Shown piece after piece: positions 23,816 to 35,980 of a DNA stretch of 64,000 bases. The notes below the pieces were generated by a model. That model saw only the letters and a program-made list of their open reading frames with translations. It had not been told where the DNA came from and did not search any database. This DNA is from Caprella mutica. Taxonomy: Eukaryota > Arthropoda > Malacostraca > Amphipoda > Caprellidae. The first letter of the stretch is position 1, and every line of letters starts with the position of its first letter. The stretch is from the NCBI GenBank assembly GCA_947561585.1, contig CANNZV010000943.1:1-64000 (forward strand), read 5' to 3'. The position numbers were made by a program, and so were the translations under genes.

Positions 23816-24858
23816 ATGTCAATATCAGTAAAAACATATATTCCTGCAACACATTATCGATAGAAACGTATGCAGTAGAGACAGTATCTCAAAAAATTTA
23901 TGTGCTTTTTACTATATTTTTATAATTTTAAACCGAAGAAACATAACAAGTTTGGGCACACGGAACTGACAACTATTTTTTGAAAAAAATCATTTCTTGA
24001 ATATTCCCATTCCTACTTTTAATTTATCTTATATTATTTGTTATTATTCAAATATACTACATATATTAATCATACTAATCTAGTAAACTTCACATAATTA
24101 TTATCTATAAAATTATAAGATTCAATGTGTACAATATAATAACTGCATTCCGGAAAAATAAGTTCATCAAGTCTATCAAAATTGATCATTTCTTGCTACA
24201 ATTTTATTTTTCAATTTTCTCCTCAATTTCCAGCGCGTGAAAGTTTAGGTCCGTTGATGCCATCTATCAAAATGTGTGCATTTCACTCTGGCAGGAACAA
24301 ACACTTTGCCTTTTTACTGTTGATAAATCCATAAAAGTGATACGGTTGGTAATTGCATGAGGTGGTGGTCGTGTCAGATCAAAATGCACTGCACAATTTA
24401 TGCCTTCTTAATGTGGTTGACATATTAAAAAATTGATGTGCGCGCGGCATTTTAATGCTCGTAAAATTTGATGGGCTGTTTTGAGAGCGTGGGGGAGAAT
24501 AGGGGGAAAGGGGGAGATTCTGGGGGACAGGGAGAATGGGGACAGGTACTGGTAGAATGAAAAGAAGTATTTGTGTGAGAGGGGGAGGAGACCGGTAGAA
24601 TGGGGGTGTGGATAGGGGTACTCCATTCAGATACTCAGTTACCTAGCACAGTTATTCCATTCAGATACTTAAGTCAAAGATTTTTTTCAGTGTAACTTAT
24701 TAATGAAACAGTGTACTATTTCAATATTGACAGACGACGTTATGATTTAATTACTAATTTTAATAGAATAGAAGATTCACTATGATTTCTGCTCAAAGCA
24801 TCAACAATGATGTTAAAATGACTAATTTGAAAGGACTTCTACACTAGAAATAATGATA
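23816..24858. other. AT-rich spacer with purine-rich tract
   Basis: A GGGGGAGAA-type purine-rich tract lies at 24490-24600. No gene visible. Confidence 0.4.
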
Positions 24859-25049
24859 CGATAGAACTCCTGTATAGTGAACTCCTGTATAGTGAATGTG
24901 TTAGGATGTAGCCTCTATAGTGGCCAAATTTTCTTTAGTCTGCCATAAAATTGATTTCAGTTTTCTAAAACTGAAATCAATTCATCGCAGACTGAAGAAA
25001 AGAATTGTTCACTATACGAAATTAATCTCAATTTATTCACTATACAGGA
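24859..25049. mobile_element. Pogo-like MITE copy with central hairpin
   Basis: Left side TAGAACTCCTGTATAGTGAA with two near-tandem GTATAGTGAACTCC units. The centre is the hairpin TTGATTTCAGTTTT/AAAACTGAAATCAA at about 24950. The right side ends TTCACTATACAGGACTATA. Terminal CAGT is degraded. Confidence 0.6.
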
Positions 25050-25167
25050 CTATAATAAAAACTTATTTAACTCTTCAATATAGTTAATATTCTAATCGAC
25101 GTTCATATATTTGCTACTGGTATTAATAACAATAACTTATAAAACTATTCAATGTAGGAAATATTCC

Positions 25168-25242
25168 GTGGACCGACAATAATTCGACCCGCAAATAATT
25201 GGGCCCTGGAAAATTGGGCCCCACGAAAATTTAGCCCCGGAC
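25168..25242. repeat. Short 15-bp repeat run, about five copies
   Basis: GACCC, GGGCC, GGGCC and GCCCC cores recur at about 15-bp spacing (25186, 25201, 25216 and about 25232) within an ATAATTNGGCCC-like unit. Layout and spacing resemble the runs at 36617-36734 and 31985-32257. Confidence 0.65.
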
Positions 25243-27600
25243 AATCTAATCGATGTTTTCAGTACATACTATATTCTACTGTCATCAATGATAATAAAAC
25301 ACTTATATAACTCTTCAATGTAGATAATATTCTACTCGATGTCCACAGTAGGTAATATTTGGCAAGAACCCCTTCCACTCCATTGAATAGAATCTGTCTA
25401 TCCCCAATGATGGATCACTGGGCCTTTATTGGCATCTGATGAGCCCTGAAAGTGTCCTCCTCCAGCTTGTGATATATTAGACGAATAATATATTATTATT
25501 AGCCAGCCTTTACTAGCTTTAAGGTACTATTAATCTTCCATGGCTATTGGCAGCTTAATGGTATAGTGCGTAAGGTGGATATTACGATTATTATTTTTTT
25601 TTTATTTCCAATTCAGATGTTAATATACATGAAACCGTTCTGTTAAAAAATATATTGAAGCCAAAGTGGTGTCAATATTGAAGTATGTACTTGTGGCCAA
25701 GGTGTTCTTATTTTGTTTATAAAAAATAAATATATACGGATCAAAACGTTCTTTCTAGGTTATTGAAAAGAATTGAATTTGTGTAATTTAATATCAGTAA
25801 ATATTTTTTACTTCAATTTTTCAACAAGCATTTCTAGCACAGAGGTTAGTTATCACACAATTTCAGAATCAACAAAGAAACGTATTCGAATTCAGTCATG
25901 AATTTCCACCGTCAAAACATTCTTTCTCCAGATCTTTTCATCGGCTAAAAAAATTGTCACTGACGAAGAAAATTTGATCGCATTTGGATGATTTTTTTTC
26001 GGCTTCCCTTCCTTTTAATTTTGAAGAAGGATGCAATCATTAATTTCATCCGATCAAAGATGGCAAAGGAATGAATCCTATTACCAGGTAATCTCTAATT
26101 TTATCCCGTATGTAAGCTCCTTAGCAAAATGAAAAACCAAGATTCTGATACCGAGTCGAAATTAGCTTCGTGTATTGTCATGTCCAGAGTTATTGGTGAA
26201 ATGGAAGAGGGGTAAGGTAGGAATTATCGAGTGCTCATATAATAAACAGAAATCATAATTATTTAATTTGATGAACTTAATGGTATCCTTGATACGGTAT
26301 CATTGATATTCATAATTATTTATCTTTTATTTTAATTAGTATCCAAAATACCTGCATGTAAGTGGATATTTATCAAATTTAACTTTCAATTTAATTGGTA
26401 TCCATGATACATCAGGTATCATGGTACCTATTAAAAAAAGTTAAATAATAATTATAAAATCTATTTTTTCTTGCGTATTTGAAAAAGAGGAACCGTTCTA
26501 TCAACCATAACTAACCGTTCATTTCAATTCCTAACGGCTTAATAAAGCTTTAATTTAATGTGAAGTTTAATACACTTTTCCCTTTTGAAGATTAGCATGA
26601 CATTGGAGTTCCGCCTCAGCATATCAAGTCATAGGTGTTTGCATTGGCAAATCTTGAGATAATTTGCAAATAAATGAGTTTTCCGCTCTTCCAGAGTCAA
26701 TAGACATATCTTCTTGCGACTCCGAATATAATCGCTACCGTTATAAAGACTCATGAATTAAATATAGGGGACAGAGTTTTTCAGTTTGCTATAAGAGAAA
26801 AATGTATTGATATAACTATTTACGTGAAAGAAATTATGTTTATTATTTTGTTATTATTGTATGAATGTTCTTCACAGTAAGAGGTCCTTCTTGGTGGAAT
26901 ATTATTCGCCTTTTTTTTGTAAAAGCAATTTACATTTTTACTTTGCGTTTTCATCATAAATTTCTTTTTATAAAATTTGAAGCTGTTGCTCACGCATTTT
27001 ATCATTATAAATATAAATCTCGTTAAATTGTTATATTTCGATGAAAAAACATATTTAGATAATTTTCGCTTATCGATTTAGAATAATACCGTAAATATGG
27101 CTAATGTTATTGTAAACACTTTGTATACAGTCGATTATCGATACCATTTCATTTCTATTATCAATTTACCCAGACTAACTCTTATCTCTCTTATCTATAA
27201 CTCTTATCTATATTCAAATTGACTCTCTTTGAAAGTCCTCATTCATCCGCTGTTCCACGAGACTCAAAATGCAGGCACATGTTGTTCCACCAAAGATAAA
27301 TATTTTTCCACCAAACTCCCTCCTCGTTGTTTATGTTTTGCGAGTCTAGTGGATCTCTCTTACGAGAATTTGGTTTGTCTTAGTCAGTCCAATGAATATT
27401 TTATCAAAACAAAAGCCTCCCCCAATTTTACAACTAGATGACATCGAAGACTTTAAAGAACTTATCCGTTTGCCTGCCTGGGCACACCTGATAAACTTTA
27501 CAGGACTTTGAATATAAATATGGAGATGCATAGACGTATCATTCGAGTGAATATCAATTTGGTTAAGAAATGGAGAACTGTGTCCTCCGGCACAATGGCG
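25243..27600. other. AT-rich spacer with GGTATC palindromes
   Basis: At 26281-26430 several GGTATCNNNGATACC palindromes occur, the best being GGTATCCATGATACATCAGG at about 26398. Small open frames at 26820-27005 and 27229-27531 are not recognisable. No gene visible. Confidence 0.4.
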
Positions 27601-27830
27601 ATTGGACGTGAGATCGACGTGGATGTTGAATTGGAGGGAGAGACGTTAGATGTTGAATTGGAAAGGAGAGACGTTAGATGTTGAATTGGAAAGGAGAGAC
27701 GTTAGATGTTGAATTGGAAAGGAGAGACGTTATATGTTGAATTGGAAAGGAGAGACGTTATATGTTGAATTGGAAAGGAGAGACGTTAGATTTTGAATTG
27801 GAAGGGAGATCAACGTTAGATGTTGAATAA
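27600..27830. repeat. 28-bp minisatellite, about seven copies
   Basis: AGAGACGTTAGATGTTGAAT plus TGGAAAGG recurs at 27639, 27667, 27695, 27723, 27751 and 27779, an exact 28-bp spacing, with degenerate units on both sides. Confidence 0.93.
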
Positions 27831-28924
27831 GTGGTGAAGCAACGTTAAAGGTTGAATGTCAAATAAGATGTCGAATAGGTTCAAAAATGACGTAAAATCA
27901 CAATTAAAAGAGAGACCGACGTAATACTTCAATTGTATATGAAAATGACGTTCATTGGATAATAAATCGACCCAGAATATCGACAAGAAAACGTGAAATA
28001 TCGGCTGAAAATCAAAACATAATTATTTCGATATAGTCTTAATTCATTTATAAACAATATAACAACCACCTGTTGCATTTTCTACATCCACTCATCAAAT
28101 TTAAAAAACAAATCTTTCGACGAAAAGGACGTTGACATTCGAACGGAATAGAACTGAAATATTCGGCAATTTACTTTCCAATTTGTAGGACAATAAACTT
28201 CTGTCTGTCAAATAACTTTTTCTCACGTTTGTACATAGAAATTTCTTGGTGATTGGTATGTGTGTACCGGATAGAAATGTGTTTGTTTGGATACTAGCTG
28301 TAAATAAATTCAGGGGGGGGGGGGGCAATAAGTTTGAGATTCGAAGTTTGAAATAATAGGTATGCTATTAGTTATTGTGATTGTCTGTTGTTGTTGTGTA
28401 TGAGACTGTTCAGGGTTACAATATTTCCTGGGAAAATATTAGCGCATTAGTGTTACAACATTGCCAATGGTTAAATATTGGGACAGTGTTGTCTTGTGAA
28501 ATTTTGTTATATAATCAGTCAAATAAGTAGGAAAAATTAATGATGAAACAAAATACTATAATTTCACAAATTTTCAATAACCAAAAAAAAAAACACAAAT
28601 GTTTTAGTATAATAAAAAATGTGGTTAGATTGTCGTTGAACTAATCATCGACTTAGATTGGTAATATCACCACCTATAATCTTCGATGGCCCACTATAAA
28701 TTTATCTCTAATTGTGGTAGGTAGTACCCATGGTTATGGTGGGAAATTGGAAGATTATGTCTGGCACTCTCTTAATCTTCGATGGTATAAAAGAAAATAT
28801 GGTGGGTTCATAGAAGACTAAGATGGGTTCTTCCTTACTAGTAAAAATTCAAAATTATTTGAATCAAGCCTACTGTTGATTTATGATTAAATTCATCATA
28901 TTTTAAATTAGAATCCCACTATTT
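27831..28924. other. Spacer with fragments of dispersed repeats
   Basis: A G homopolymer of about 13 bases lies at 28313-28325. At 28430-28500 is a relative of the ACAACATTG/CCAATATT repeat of 8098-8275. At 28676-28830 are fragments of the TGGTGGG...ATAGAAGATT family. No gene visible. Confidence 0.4.
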
Positions 28925-29590
28925 TATTCGATATTCAATAAGTTCAATTAATATTCAATATATTCAATTAATATTCAATATATTCAATTAATATTCAATA
29001 TGTTCAATTAATATTCAATATATTTAATTAATATTCAATATATTCAATTAATATTCAATATATTCAATTAATATTCAATATATTCAATTAATATTCAATA
29101 TGTTCAATTAATATTCAATATATTCAATTAATATTCAATATATTCAATTAATATTCAATATATTCAATTAATATTCAATCTTTTCAATTAATATTCAATA
29201 TTTTCAATTAATATTCAATATATTCAATTAATATTCAATATATTCAATTAATAATTAATATATTCAATTAATATTCAATATATTCAATTAATATTCAATA
29301 TATTCAATATATTCAATATATTCAATTAATATTCAATATATTCAATTAATATTCAATATGTTCAATTAATATTCAATATATTCAATAAATATTCAATATA
29401 TTCAATTAATATTCAATATATTCAATTAATATTCAATATATTCAATTAATATTCAATATATTCAATTAATATTCAATATATTCAATTAATATTCAATGTA
29501 TTCAATTAATATTCAATATATTCAATTAATATTCAATATATTCAATTAATATTCAATATATTCAATTAATATTCAATATATTCAATTGAT
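28925..29590. repeat. 20-bp AT-only satellite, about 33 copies
   Basis: Units of ATTCAATATATTCAATTAAT, highly uniform, with a few TATGTTC or TCTTTTC variants and a local 10-bp slip around 29300-29320. Confidence 0.95.
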
Positions 29591-30500
29591 AGTCACCTCG
29601 TTTTCTCTTTAAATTGAAATGTTGAGTCGAAGAAAAGTGTATCCGTATAGAACATTTGTCAGTTTACTAATGTCACATTTCCAAAATGAAACTCTTCTTA
29701 TTTTAATTCAAGTATAAATTTCAAAATTGGTTCGGGTACACGATAAGAAATTTATAGAATTTCGAGTATTTGTAAATTAGAAAACTGTGATTTGTGAAAT
29801 TATAATACCGCGGACACTCTTTTCTAGCGATATTTTATTTTACAGTTGATACATTTTTCGCAATGTCAGTTAAAAATATTTAGTATTTTTAACGGACAAC
29901 ATAATAGAATAAAAATTAAAAATGTTCAAACTTCTCCACCACTGGTTTCAGTGTGGGTCGCTTCAAACACAGACGTACATTACCCCCAAATTTACGAGTG
30001 ACTTCGATTTTCAGTTACAGGTCCCGCGGCCACTCTCGGTCCTTATTTATGCTAATCCATTGATTTTGTGTCCCCATAAATAATGAGAGGAATATCTCTG
30101 CTATCGGTGTCACTCACAATATCGAAAAAATGCAACCCCTGATTCACGATGTTATCAGGACGATAAAAAATTCTATTATTTGGTTAGTGAGATGTAAATT
30201 TTTAATGCAGACGATAAAATATTTTTTATTTGGTTAGTGCATTGGGATGCAATAAAGTGTGAATCATGTCTACTTGATGTAAATACAATGAAGAAATAAC
30301 GTTTATACATGGAGTGTTAATATAAGGTTGAAATTTAATTGTATATTATGTTGAATTAAAGTTAATCTAACTTTGAAATATCGTTCTTTGCCCATTACGA
30401 TCACGTAAAGCGCTATTTTTCAAAAATAACTATTTTTTCAGGAGAGGCATTTTAGAACGCATTCAATGTTGTGAGTAGCTCTAGATTATTTAATATTCAT
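29591..30500. other. AT-rich spacer
   Basis: No gene visible. A short direct repeat (AAAATATTTTTTATTTGGTTAG type) occurs around 30160-30240. Confidence 0.4.
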
Positions 30501-30630
30501 CCCTATTTGTATCTAAGATACCTGCGGGTATCACGGATACCAATAGAGATAAAAATAAAACGATAATTATTATGTCTTTTTTCTTACATGACCGAAGATG
30601 TGTAACTGACCGATAAATCCTAGCGTACCC
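30501..30630. mobile_element. Palindromic short element, GGTATC family (right half)
   Basis: The centre GATACCTGCGGGTATCACGG at about 30518 is followed by the right arm ATGACCGAAGATGTGTAACT ending GTACCC. It matches the right half of the complete element at 35981-36193. Confidence 0.6.
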
Positions 30631-31212
30631 TAATTTGTTGAATACTCTATTCAAAGTCTATCCATTATTTGAGAGGTGCAGGCAGCATTTGTATGACATT
30701 TCGCAAGCATGAATTTATCAGAATAAACTGGAGGAGTGATATCTAAGGACAAATCCTTTGCAGAGCTGTTCATGCTTCACGCTCACCAACCTACAACAAC
30801 TGGAGCATGAAATTAAGATACTGGAAGCTCTTTTGCATCCCCTTCAAGCTGCTTGTTCGAATGTACACTGTGCAGTAGGTATTCATGGTTATAATATAAA
30901 CAAACTGGTAAGGGAAAATAAGTTAACTTGTTTAAACGTAGGTATGTATATGCTTATATATATGTATTGCTACATGCAGTAAGTCTTTATGGTAATAATG
31001 GAAACTGGTATTTAAGTCAACTCGTTTTAACGTACAGATGTTCCGGGAAATTTGCCAATTTTAACTTTCTCGAGAATGCGCTGTGCATTTTAAGGATTAT
31101 TTTTATTAATATTTCAACATTCTTCAATGCGAACAAATTACACTTTCGCCAAAACCCGTTCGCCGCAAGCCTCTTTCGCCGAAAATAAGATACTAGAAGC
31201 TCTTTTCCATCC
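30631..31212. other. Spacer
   Basis: Three small overlapping open frames here do not resemble known proteins. No supportable gene. Confidence 0.4.
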
Positions 31213-31656
31213 AAATAGGAGCAGGTTCGAGGCAGCGGTTAAGCCGATCGGAGTAGTCACTGCGGCAGTCATGTTCAGCGAGAGCGCAGAGTCGAAGTCA
31301 AACTGACCGCTTTGGGGGCCAATTCTACTCCGGTGTAACTGCGCAGAACTACTCTGGGCACCTGCTCCTATTTGCCTAGCGCGCTGCCTAACTGATAATA
31401 CACGGCCCTTAACCAAAACTGCTATAATAGTAATATAATATTACAGTCGTGGCTAGGGGCCGCAAATCCGCAGTAAGGCAGCGCGCTGGGCAAATAGGAG
31501 CAGGTGCCCAGAGTGGTTCTGCGCAGTTACACCGAAGTAGAATTAGCCCCCAAAGCGGTCAGTTTGGATCCCACGCTGCGCTCTCACTGCTCCCTGACTG
31601 CTGTGATGACTACCCCGATCGGCTTAATTGCTTTCTTGAACCTGCTCCTATTTTCA
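31213..31656. mobile_element. GC-rich long palindrome: two inverted copies of a small element
   Basis: Copy one (about 31214-31378) and copy two (about 31491-31655) are inverted relative to each other. Each begins AAATAGGAGCAGGT and ends ACCTGCTCCTATTT, so each copy has its own terminal inverted repeats. The inner flank GGCAGCGCGCT is also mirrored, at about 31381 and 31478, with about 85 bp between. GC content is far above the surroundings. Frames on both strands here are palindrome artefacts. Confidence 0.85.
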
Positions 31657-31984
31657 GTTGGGTTATAATTTTAAATAAAAAAAGATGTAGCGAACCTAAA
31701 GTGTAATTGGTTCACATTGAATAATGTTGAATATATTAATATAAAATGAGTAAGGCTATTGATATCGGCCGGGGCGTTTGTTCTGGGGGTAATTGTCCGG
31801 GGGGTATTTTGCACATGGGTTTCTTGGCAGCGGTTTTTTTAACTTATTTTTTGTTCTGTAATCATATGCAGTATGTGATTGTGTAATTGGTGATAATATA
31901 TACTGAAAAAGAAAATAGTCTTAACTAGTATATGAATTTAATATGAATATATTTATATATCAATTGGTTAAGCAACATGTTTAA

Positions 31985-32257
31985 TATCGTGCACGGACAA
32001 TTCGTCCACAGACATCTCGTCCACGGCAATTTCGTCCAACGGACATTTCGTCCATGGACATCTCGTCCACGGACAATTCGTCCACAGACATCTCGTCCAC
32101 GGCAATTTCGTCCAACAGACATTTCGTCCATGAACATTTCGTCCACGGCAATTTCGTCCAACGGACATTTCATCCACGGACATTTTGTCCACGAACATTT
32201 CGTCCACAGACATTTCGTCCACGGCAATTTCGTCCAACGGACATTTCGTCCACGAAG
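31985..32257. repeat. 15-bp minisatellite GGACATTTCGTCCAC, about 18 copies
   Basis: CGTCC recurs every 15 bp, occasionally 16. Each unit is partly self-complementary (GGAC...GTCC). Inverted units (GTGGACGAAATGTTC) occur as a short run at 33029-33098, so the two sites may be the ends of one element. Confidence 0.92.
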
Positions 32258-33028
32258 TGCTTTATTTTGTATTATAATTATAATGTGTAGTGTAGATATT
32301 GTTTATTATATATTATTTATAATATTCTGCAATAGAAAAGTAGAAACAGTAGATTTTTTCTATATTTACAATCACTATACAATTATTTGCGGTGTATTTT
32401 CACAATAACTACCATAAACATCAATATTAGTACTCAGATTAGATTATTGGAAGTATTATTGGTTCAGAAATTAGTTTTTTATGACAGATTTTTTTCAACA
32501 GTGACTACATAAAATACATACATGTATAATATACTACTAAAGAATTGATTGATAATTAAATGTGATGTAAAATAAATAGCTAAATATTGGTAGTTTTTAA
32601 TGTTACGTTAAATTATAAAACGTAAACACGTCCGTGTTTTCGGACTGTTCCATATTTTCGGACTCATAATAAAAACATACAAAATAATTATTATTTACCT
32701 CTATTGTAATTATTTTACTCTCTTTCTTACGTTTCCACTTTTAGTGTTGTTACTAGGCCCTGTTATTTCAGTTACATATTTTAGATACTCATAACTCATA
32801 AATTAATGCAAAATATTACAGGAGGTAAATAATTTAATGATACAGTCAACCCGTTTAGCATATCTAATTTCATAACTGTAATCGATATATAAATATTTCT
32901 TATGTGTTCATAAAAAGTGTTTCGGCTAAATCACTATAATAGTATTATATATGTATACCTGTCTATTAATGTAATAGTAAAAAATAAAATGAAATATATC
33001 CCATATGCACTTTAAAATACAAAATAAA
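32258..33028. other. AT-rich interior between inverted GTCC repeats
   Basis: Non-coding AT-rich DNA lying between the array at 31985-32257 and the short inverted run at 33029-33098. No open frame of note. Confidence 0.4.
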
Positions 33029-33098
33029 GCAATTCGTGAACGAAATGTCCGTGGACGAAATGTTCGTGGACGAAATGTTCGTGAACGAAATGTCCTAC
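33029..33098. repeat. Short inverted partner of the GTCC minisatellite
   Basis: Four units of GAACGAAATGTCCGTG type, the reverse complement of the array at 31985-32257. Confidence 0.8.
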
Positions 33099-33633
33099 CC
33101 CCGTCAACAACAAAAAACTCTGAACAAAATTTAAAATTTATATATTTTCAAAAAATATATCTTTTTTCTCAATAAATTCTTCAGTAAAAGTCAAAATACA
33201 TTTAATAAGCTAATTTTTATTTCAGTACAAGAAATAAAATCACACTATAGGATCCATGAATTCTGTTATAACTCATTCCTTCAATTCGAGTGGTAAATAT
33301 TCATCAATTTTCATCAATTTCACAGTTCCATTTTTGAAATCTCGAACTGGAGATGAAATTAGTGCATCAAAAGGACTTGAAATGAATCAATCAGCTGGAA
33401 ATGTATTAGAGTCGATTTCTCACTTTGAACATATTTAGAGTTTATTGCAATATTGTGTCTATCACTTGAGGCGAAAACACATCGTCTAATACCTGTTAAA
33501 TGGTAAATTCCGCTCAGAACTTTTACGTCGAAAACAGTCGGCAATATCGAGCAGATATTTGTTATTTGATGAGAGTAGGAAGGAGCAATGACTTATATTG
33601 TGAATATCCTTAGATTGGATTAAAGTGGCTATA

Positions 33634-34153
33634 CAGTAGAGTTCTTCTACAGTGGTCTCCTATGTAGTGGTCTCCTCTATAGTGAACTCCTCTACAGTGG
33701 TCTCCTCTATAGTGAACTCCTCTATAGTGGTCTCCTCTATAGTGAACTCCTCTACAGTGAACTCCTCTATAGTGAACTCCTCTATAGTGAACTCCTCTAT
33801 AGTGAACTCCTCTATAGTGAACTCCTCTATAGTGAACTCCTCTATAGTGGTCTCCTCTATAGTGGTCTCCTCTATAGTGAACTCCTCTATAGTGGTCTCC
33901 TCTACAGTGAACTCCTCTATAGTGGTCTCCTCTATAGTGAAATCCTCTATAGTGGTCTCCTCTATAGTGAATGTAGAGGCCTGAGAAAGAGAACCAATCT
34001 TTTTAATGAACAAATTTTCTTTAGTCTGCCTTGAATGGCTATCAGTTTAAAAAAAAGAATGGCCATTCTAGGGCAGCCAAAAGAAATTATGTTGACTATA
34101 CCGGTTAGATATTTTACTCATTATCCTTCATTCACTATAAGGGAGAGTTACTG
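33634..34153. mobile_element. Pogo-like MITE whose left subterminal repeat has become a 15-bp array
   Basis: Starts CAGTAGAGTTCTTCTACAGT and ends CACTATAAGGGAGAGTTACT plus G, flanked by TA on both sides (33632-33633 and 34154-34155). From 33645 to about 33970, some 21 units of CTCCTCTATAGTGAA or CTCCTCTATAGTGGT follow the left end. The unexpanded family members (1552-1761, 5968-6172) have only one or two such units. A GAATGGCT...AATGGCCATTC centre follows. Open frames across the array are artefacts. Confidence 0.88.
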
Positions 34154-34155
34154 TA

Positions 34156-34598
34156 AAGACGATAAATTAGCTACATTGTTCATTCTAACATCAAGAAAAT
34201 ATCTATAACCTTGTAAATTAATTACTTATTAAGGGGATATATTTGAAAAAAAAAAATATTGCGTAAATGATTGCTTCATAACCTTCCAATAGTGTGGTTG
34301 AAATATCAGAGCTCTAGTATAACTCTAACCCCCTGGGCAGAGGGAGAAAGGGAAGGGGGCGACGCGGGGGTTAGGGAGTCAATATGCACTCTAAAAACGA
34401 TCTCTCAGTCAATTAAAATTCGTAATAATTAATTATCTCGCTATATCAGGTATCTAACGTGCCACTGATGGAACACTTACTAAGGTATGCAGAGAAATAT
34501 GACTCAGTTACCCGCCACACCTCATACGAGTAGGATGCAACGTGTCAGATTATCAAACTTTTAATGGGATTTTACAAAAATTAAAAAAAGCTACAAAT
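34156..34598. other. Spacer
   Basis: A GGGAAGGGGGCGACGCGGGGG stretch lies near 34348. No gene visible. Confidence 0.4.
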
Positions 34599-34599
34599 T

Positions 34600-35001
34600 T
34601 TGGTATTCAAAAGCCTAAGTGAGGGTTTAGCTTTGGCTGAGGGAGCTATGGAGAGTCAGCAGAGTTCATGGAACGAACCTAAATCGGTAGCCACTGTGAC
34701 CAGACTGCTCGAGGAGGCTGATCAGTTGTCTAGGGGGAGGAAGCGACGCAAATATGCGGCTCTTGGTATTCGATATCGGTTTGAACCCATAGCGGTGGAA
34801 ACGGCAGGTAGCTATGGTGAAACGACAGGCGCACTCCTTGCTGAAATCGGCCGTCGCATTGCCGACGTCACTGATGATGTGAGAGAGACCTTTTGGTTAG
34901 AGTAGAGAGTTGGTTTGGCAGTTCAGAGAGGCAATGCTTTCAGTATCCTGACGTCGGTCAAGAATAAGTATGATGACCGCAGTTTGGGTGTTGCACTGTG
35001 A
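34600..35001 (+). pseudogene. C-terminal remnant of a retroelement polyprotein (non-LTR reverse-transcriptase type)
   Basis: The frame is open for 101 codons, is closed by TAG at 34903-34905, and continues in the same frame for 31 more codons to TGA at 34999-35001. The visible residues RYRFEPIAVET, then GSYGETTGALLAEIGRRI, then RETFWL, stop, RVGLAVQRGNAFSIL match the pattern I associate with the extreme C-terminus of some metazoan non-LTR retroelement reverse-transcriptase proteins. No polymerase motifs lie upstream, so this is a 5'-truncated copy. GC content jumps above the surroundings from about 34612 and falls again after 35070, which supports an inserted piece. A non-coding tail with AATAAA-like sequence follows to about 35180. 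The family name is an inference; the truncation and internal stop are seen directly. Confidence 0.6.
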
Positions 35002-35193
35002 CCTGCTATAGGCACCTCACAGTCGGTTGGAGGCCTCTACCATTGGCAATGGTCGGAGCCATGGTCGTAGAGCAGAGAAGCTTATCTTTTAATCTTTAAT
35101 GTTCATAGTCTAAATAAATAGAATATATTTTTTATTTTTTTAAGAAGGTTTGCTTCTTCTGGCAGGGAGCCTTTTTGAATAAAATAAAAAAAC

Positions 35194-35457
35194 CCTAAGG
35201 CTCTTACAATTTTGAAGCTATACCATTGCAAATTTTGCATTCAATTTTTAAGGAAAATCTCTACACAAATGTGGCATGGAATTTTGATATCAGAATTATT
35301 TTTCGAAATATAAAAAAATTGGTTTTTCTATCATCAAAAATTATTTATTTCGAAAACCAAATCGAAATTCCATTGCAACAGTTTTGTAGAGAATCTCTTT
35401 CAGAAACTAATGCGAAAAACTCCAATGCCGTAGATTTGAGATTGTAAAAGCCTCAGG
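35194..35457. mobile_element. 264-bp foldback element
   Basis: The left end CCTAAGGCTCTTACAATTTT and the right end ATTGTAAAAGCCTCAGG are inverted. Similarity continues inward with mismatches (AAAATCTCTACACAAATGTG against the complement of GTTTTGTAGAGAATCTCTTT) to a centre near 35325. It is inserted just after the retroelement tail. The 73-codon frame inside is spurious. Confidence 0.75.
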
Positions 35458-35980
35458 CTTTTACAAAAAGGGTCGAAATTTGTTCAAGGGTTTTCTTTCA
35501 AAATTCGAATAACTCGTTTTCTATGGCTCCAATCGAAAAACGCCTCGAACAAAAACGATAGCAAATTCAATTTTTTATATTAATACTAAGTTTCAGAACC
35601 GTAGCTTAATCAATAATGAAATAGATGATTTTTATTATTTTCTGTTTGTGTTTTGTTCGTACATTACGCCTTTCAGAAAAAAAAGATAAAACTATAGAAA
35701 ATGACGCAAAGGCTATTACGTTACTAAATTGATGGAATTTCAACTTTACGGAAAATTGATTAGAAAATAACTTCATTCGAATGGGAAAAAGTGTATTTCA
35801 ATTGAAGTTTTTTAAAAATAAATAGGAAATTTATTACAAAATTAAAATTAATATCAACGTCAAGTTGTTATTGAAAATGTTTGATCAAAAACAATTTCTC
35901 CTACAGTCCATCAGGTTAACTACATCATATATTAATTATTATCAATAAATGAATTGAGTATGCAAAATACTCAATATATT
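35458..35980. other. AT-rich spacer
   Basis: No gene or repeat that I can support. Confidence 0.4.

Noticed and set aside
31017..31706. Frames of 65-92 codons with matching peptides on both strands (RQRAGQIGAGAQSGSAQ)
   Set aside because: Caused by the long palindrome at 31213-31656; the same peptide on both strands is a mirror artefact.
31925..32408. Frames with WTKCPW and FVHRHFVHGNF repeats
   Set aside because: Products of the 15-bp GTCC minisatellite.
33652..34013. Frames of 110-117 codons repeating VNSSI or EEFTI
   Set aside because: Lie entirely in the 15-bp array inside a non-autonomous element, and are open on both strands.
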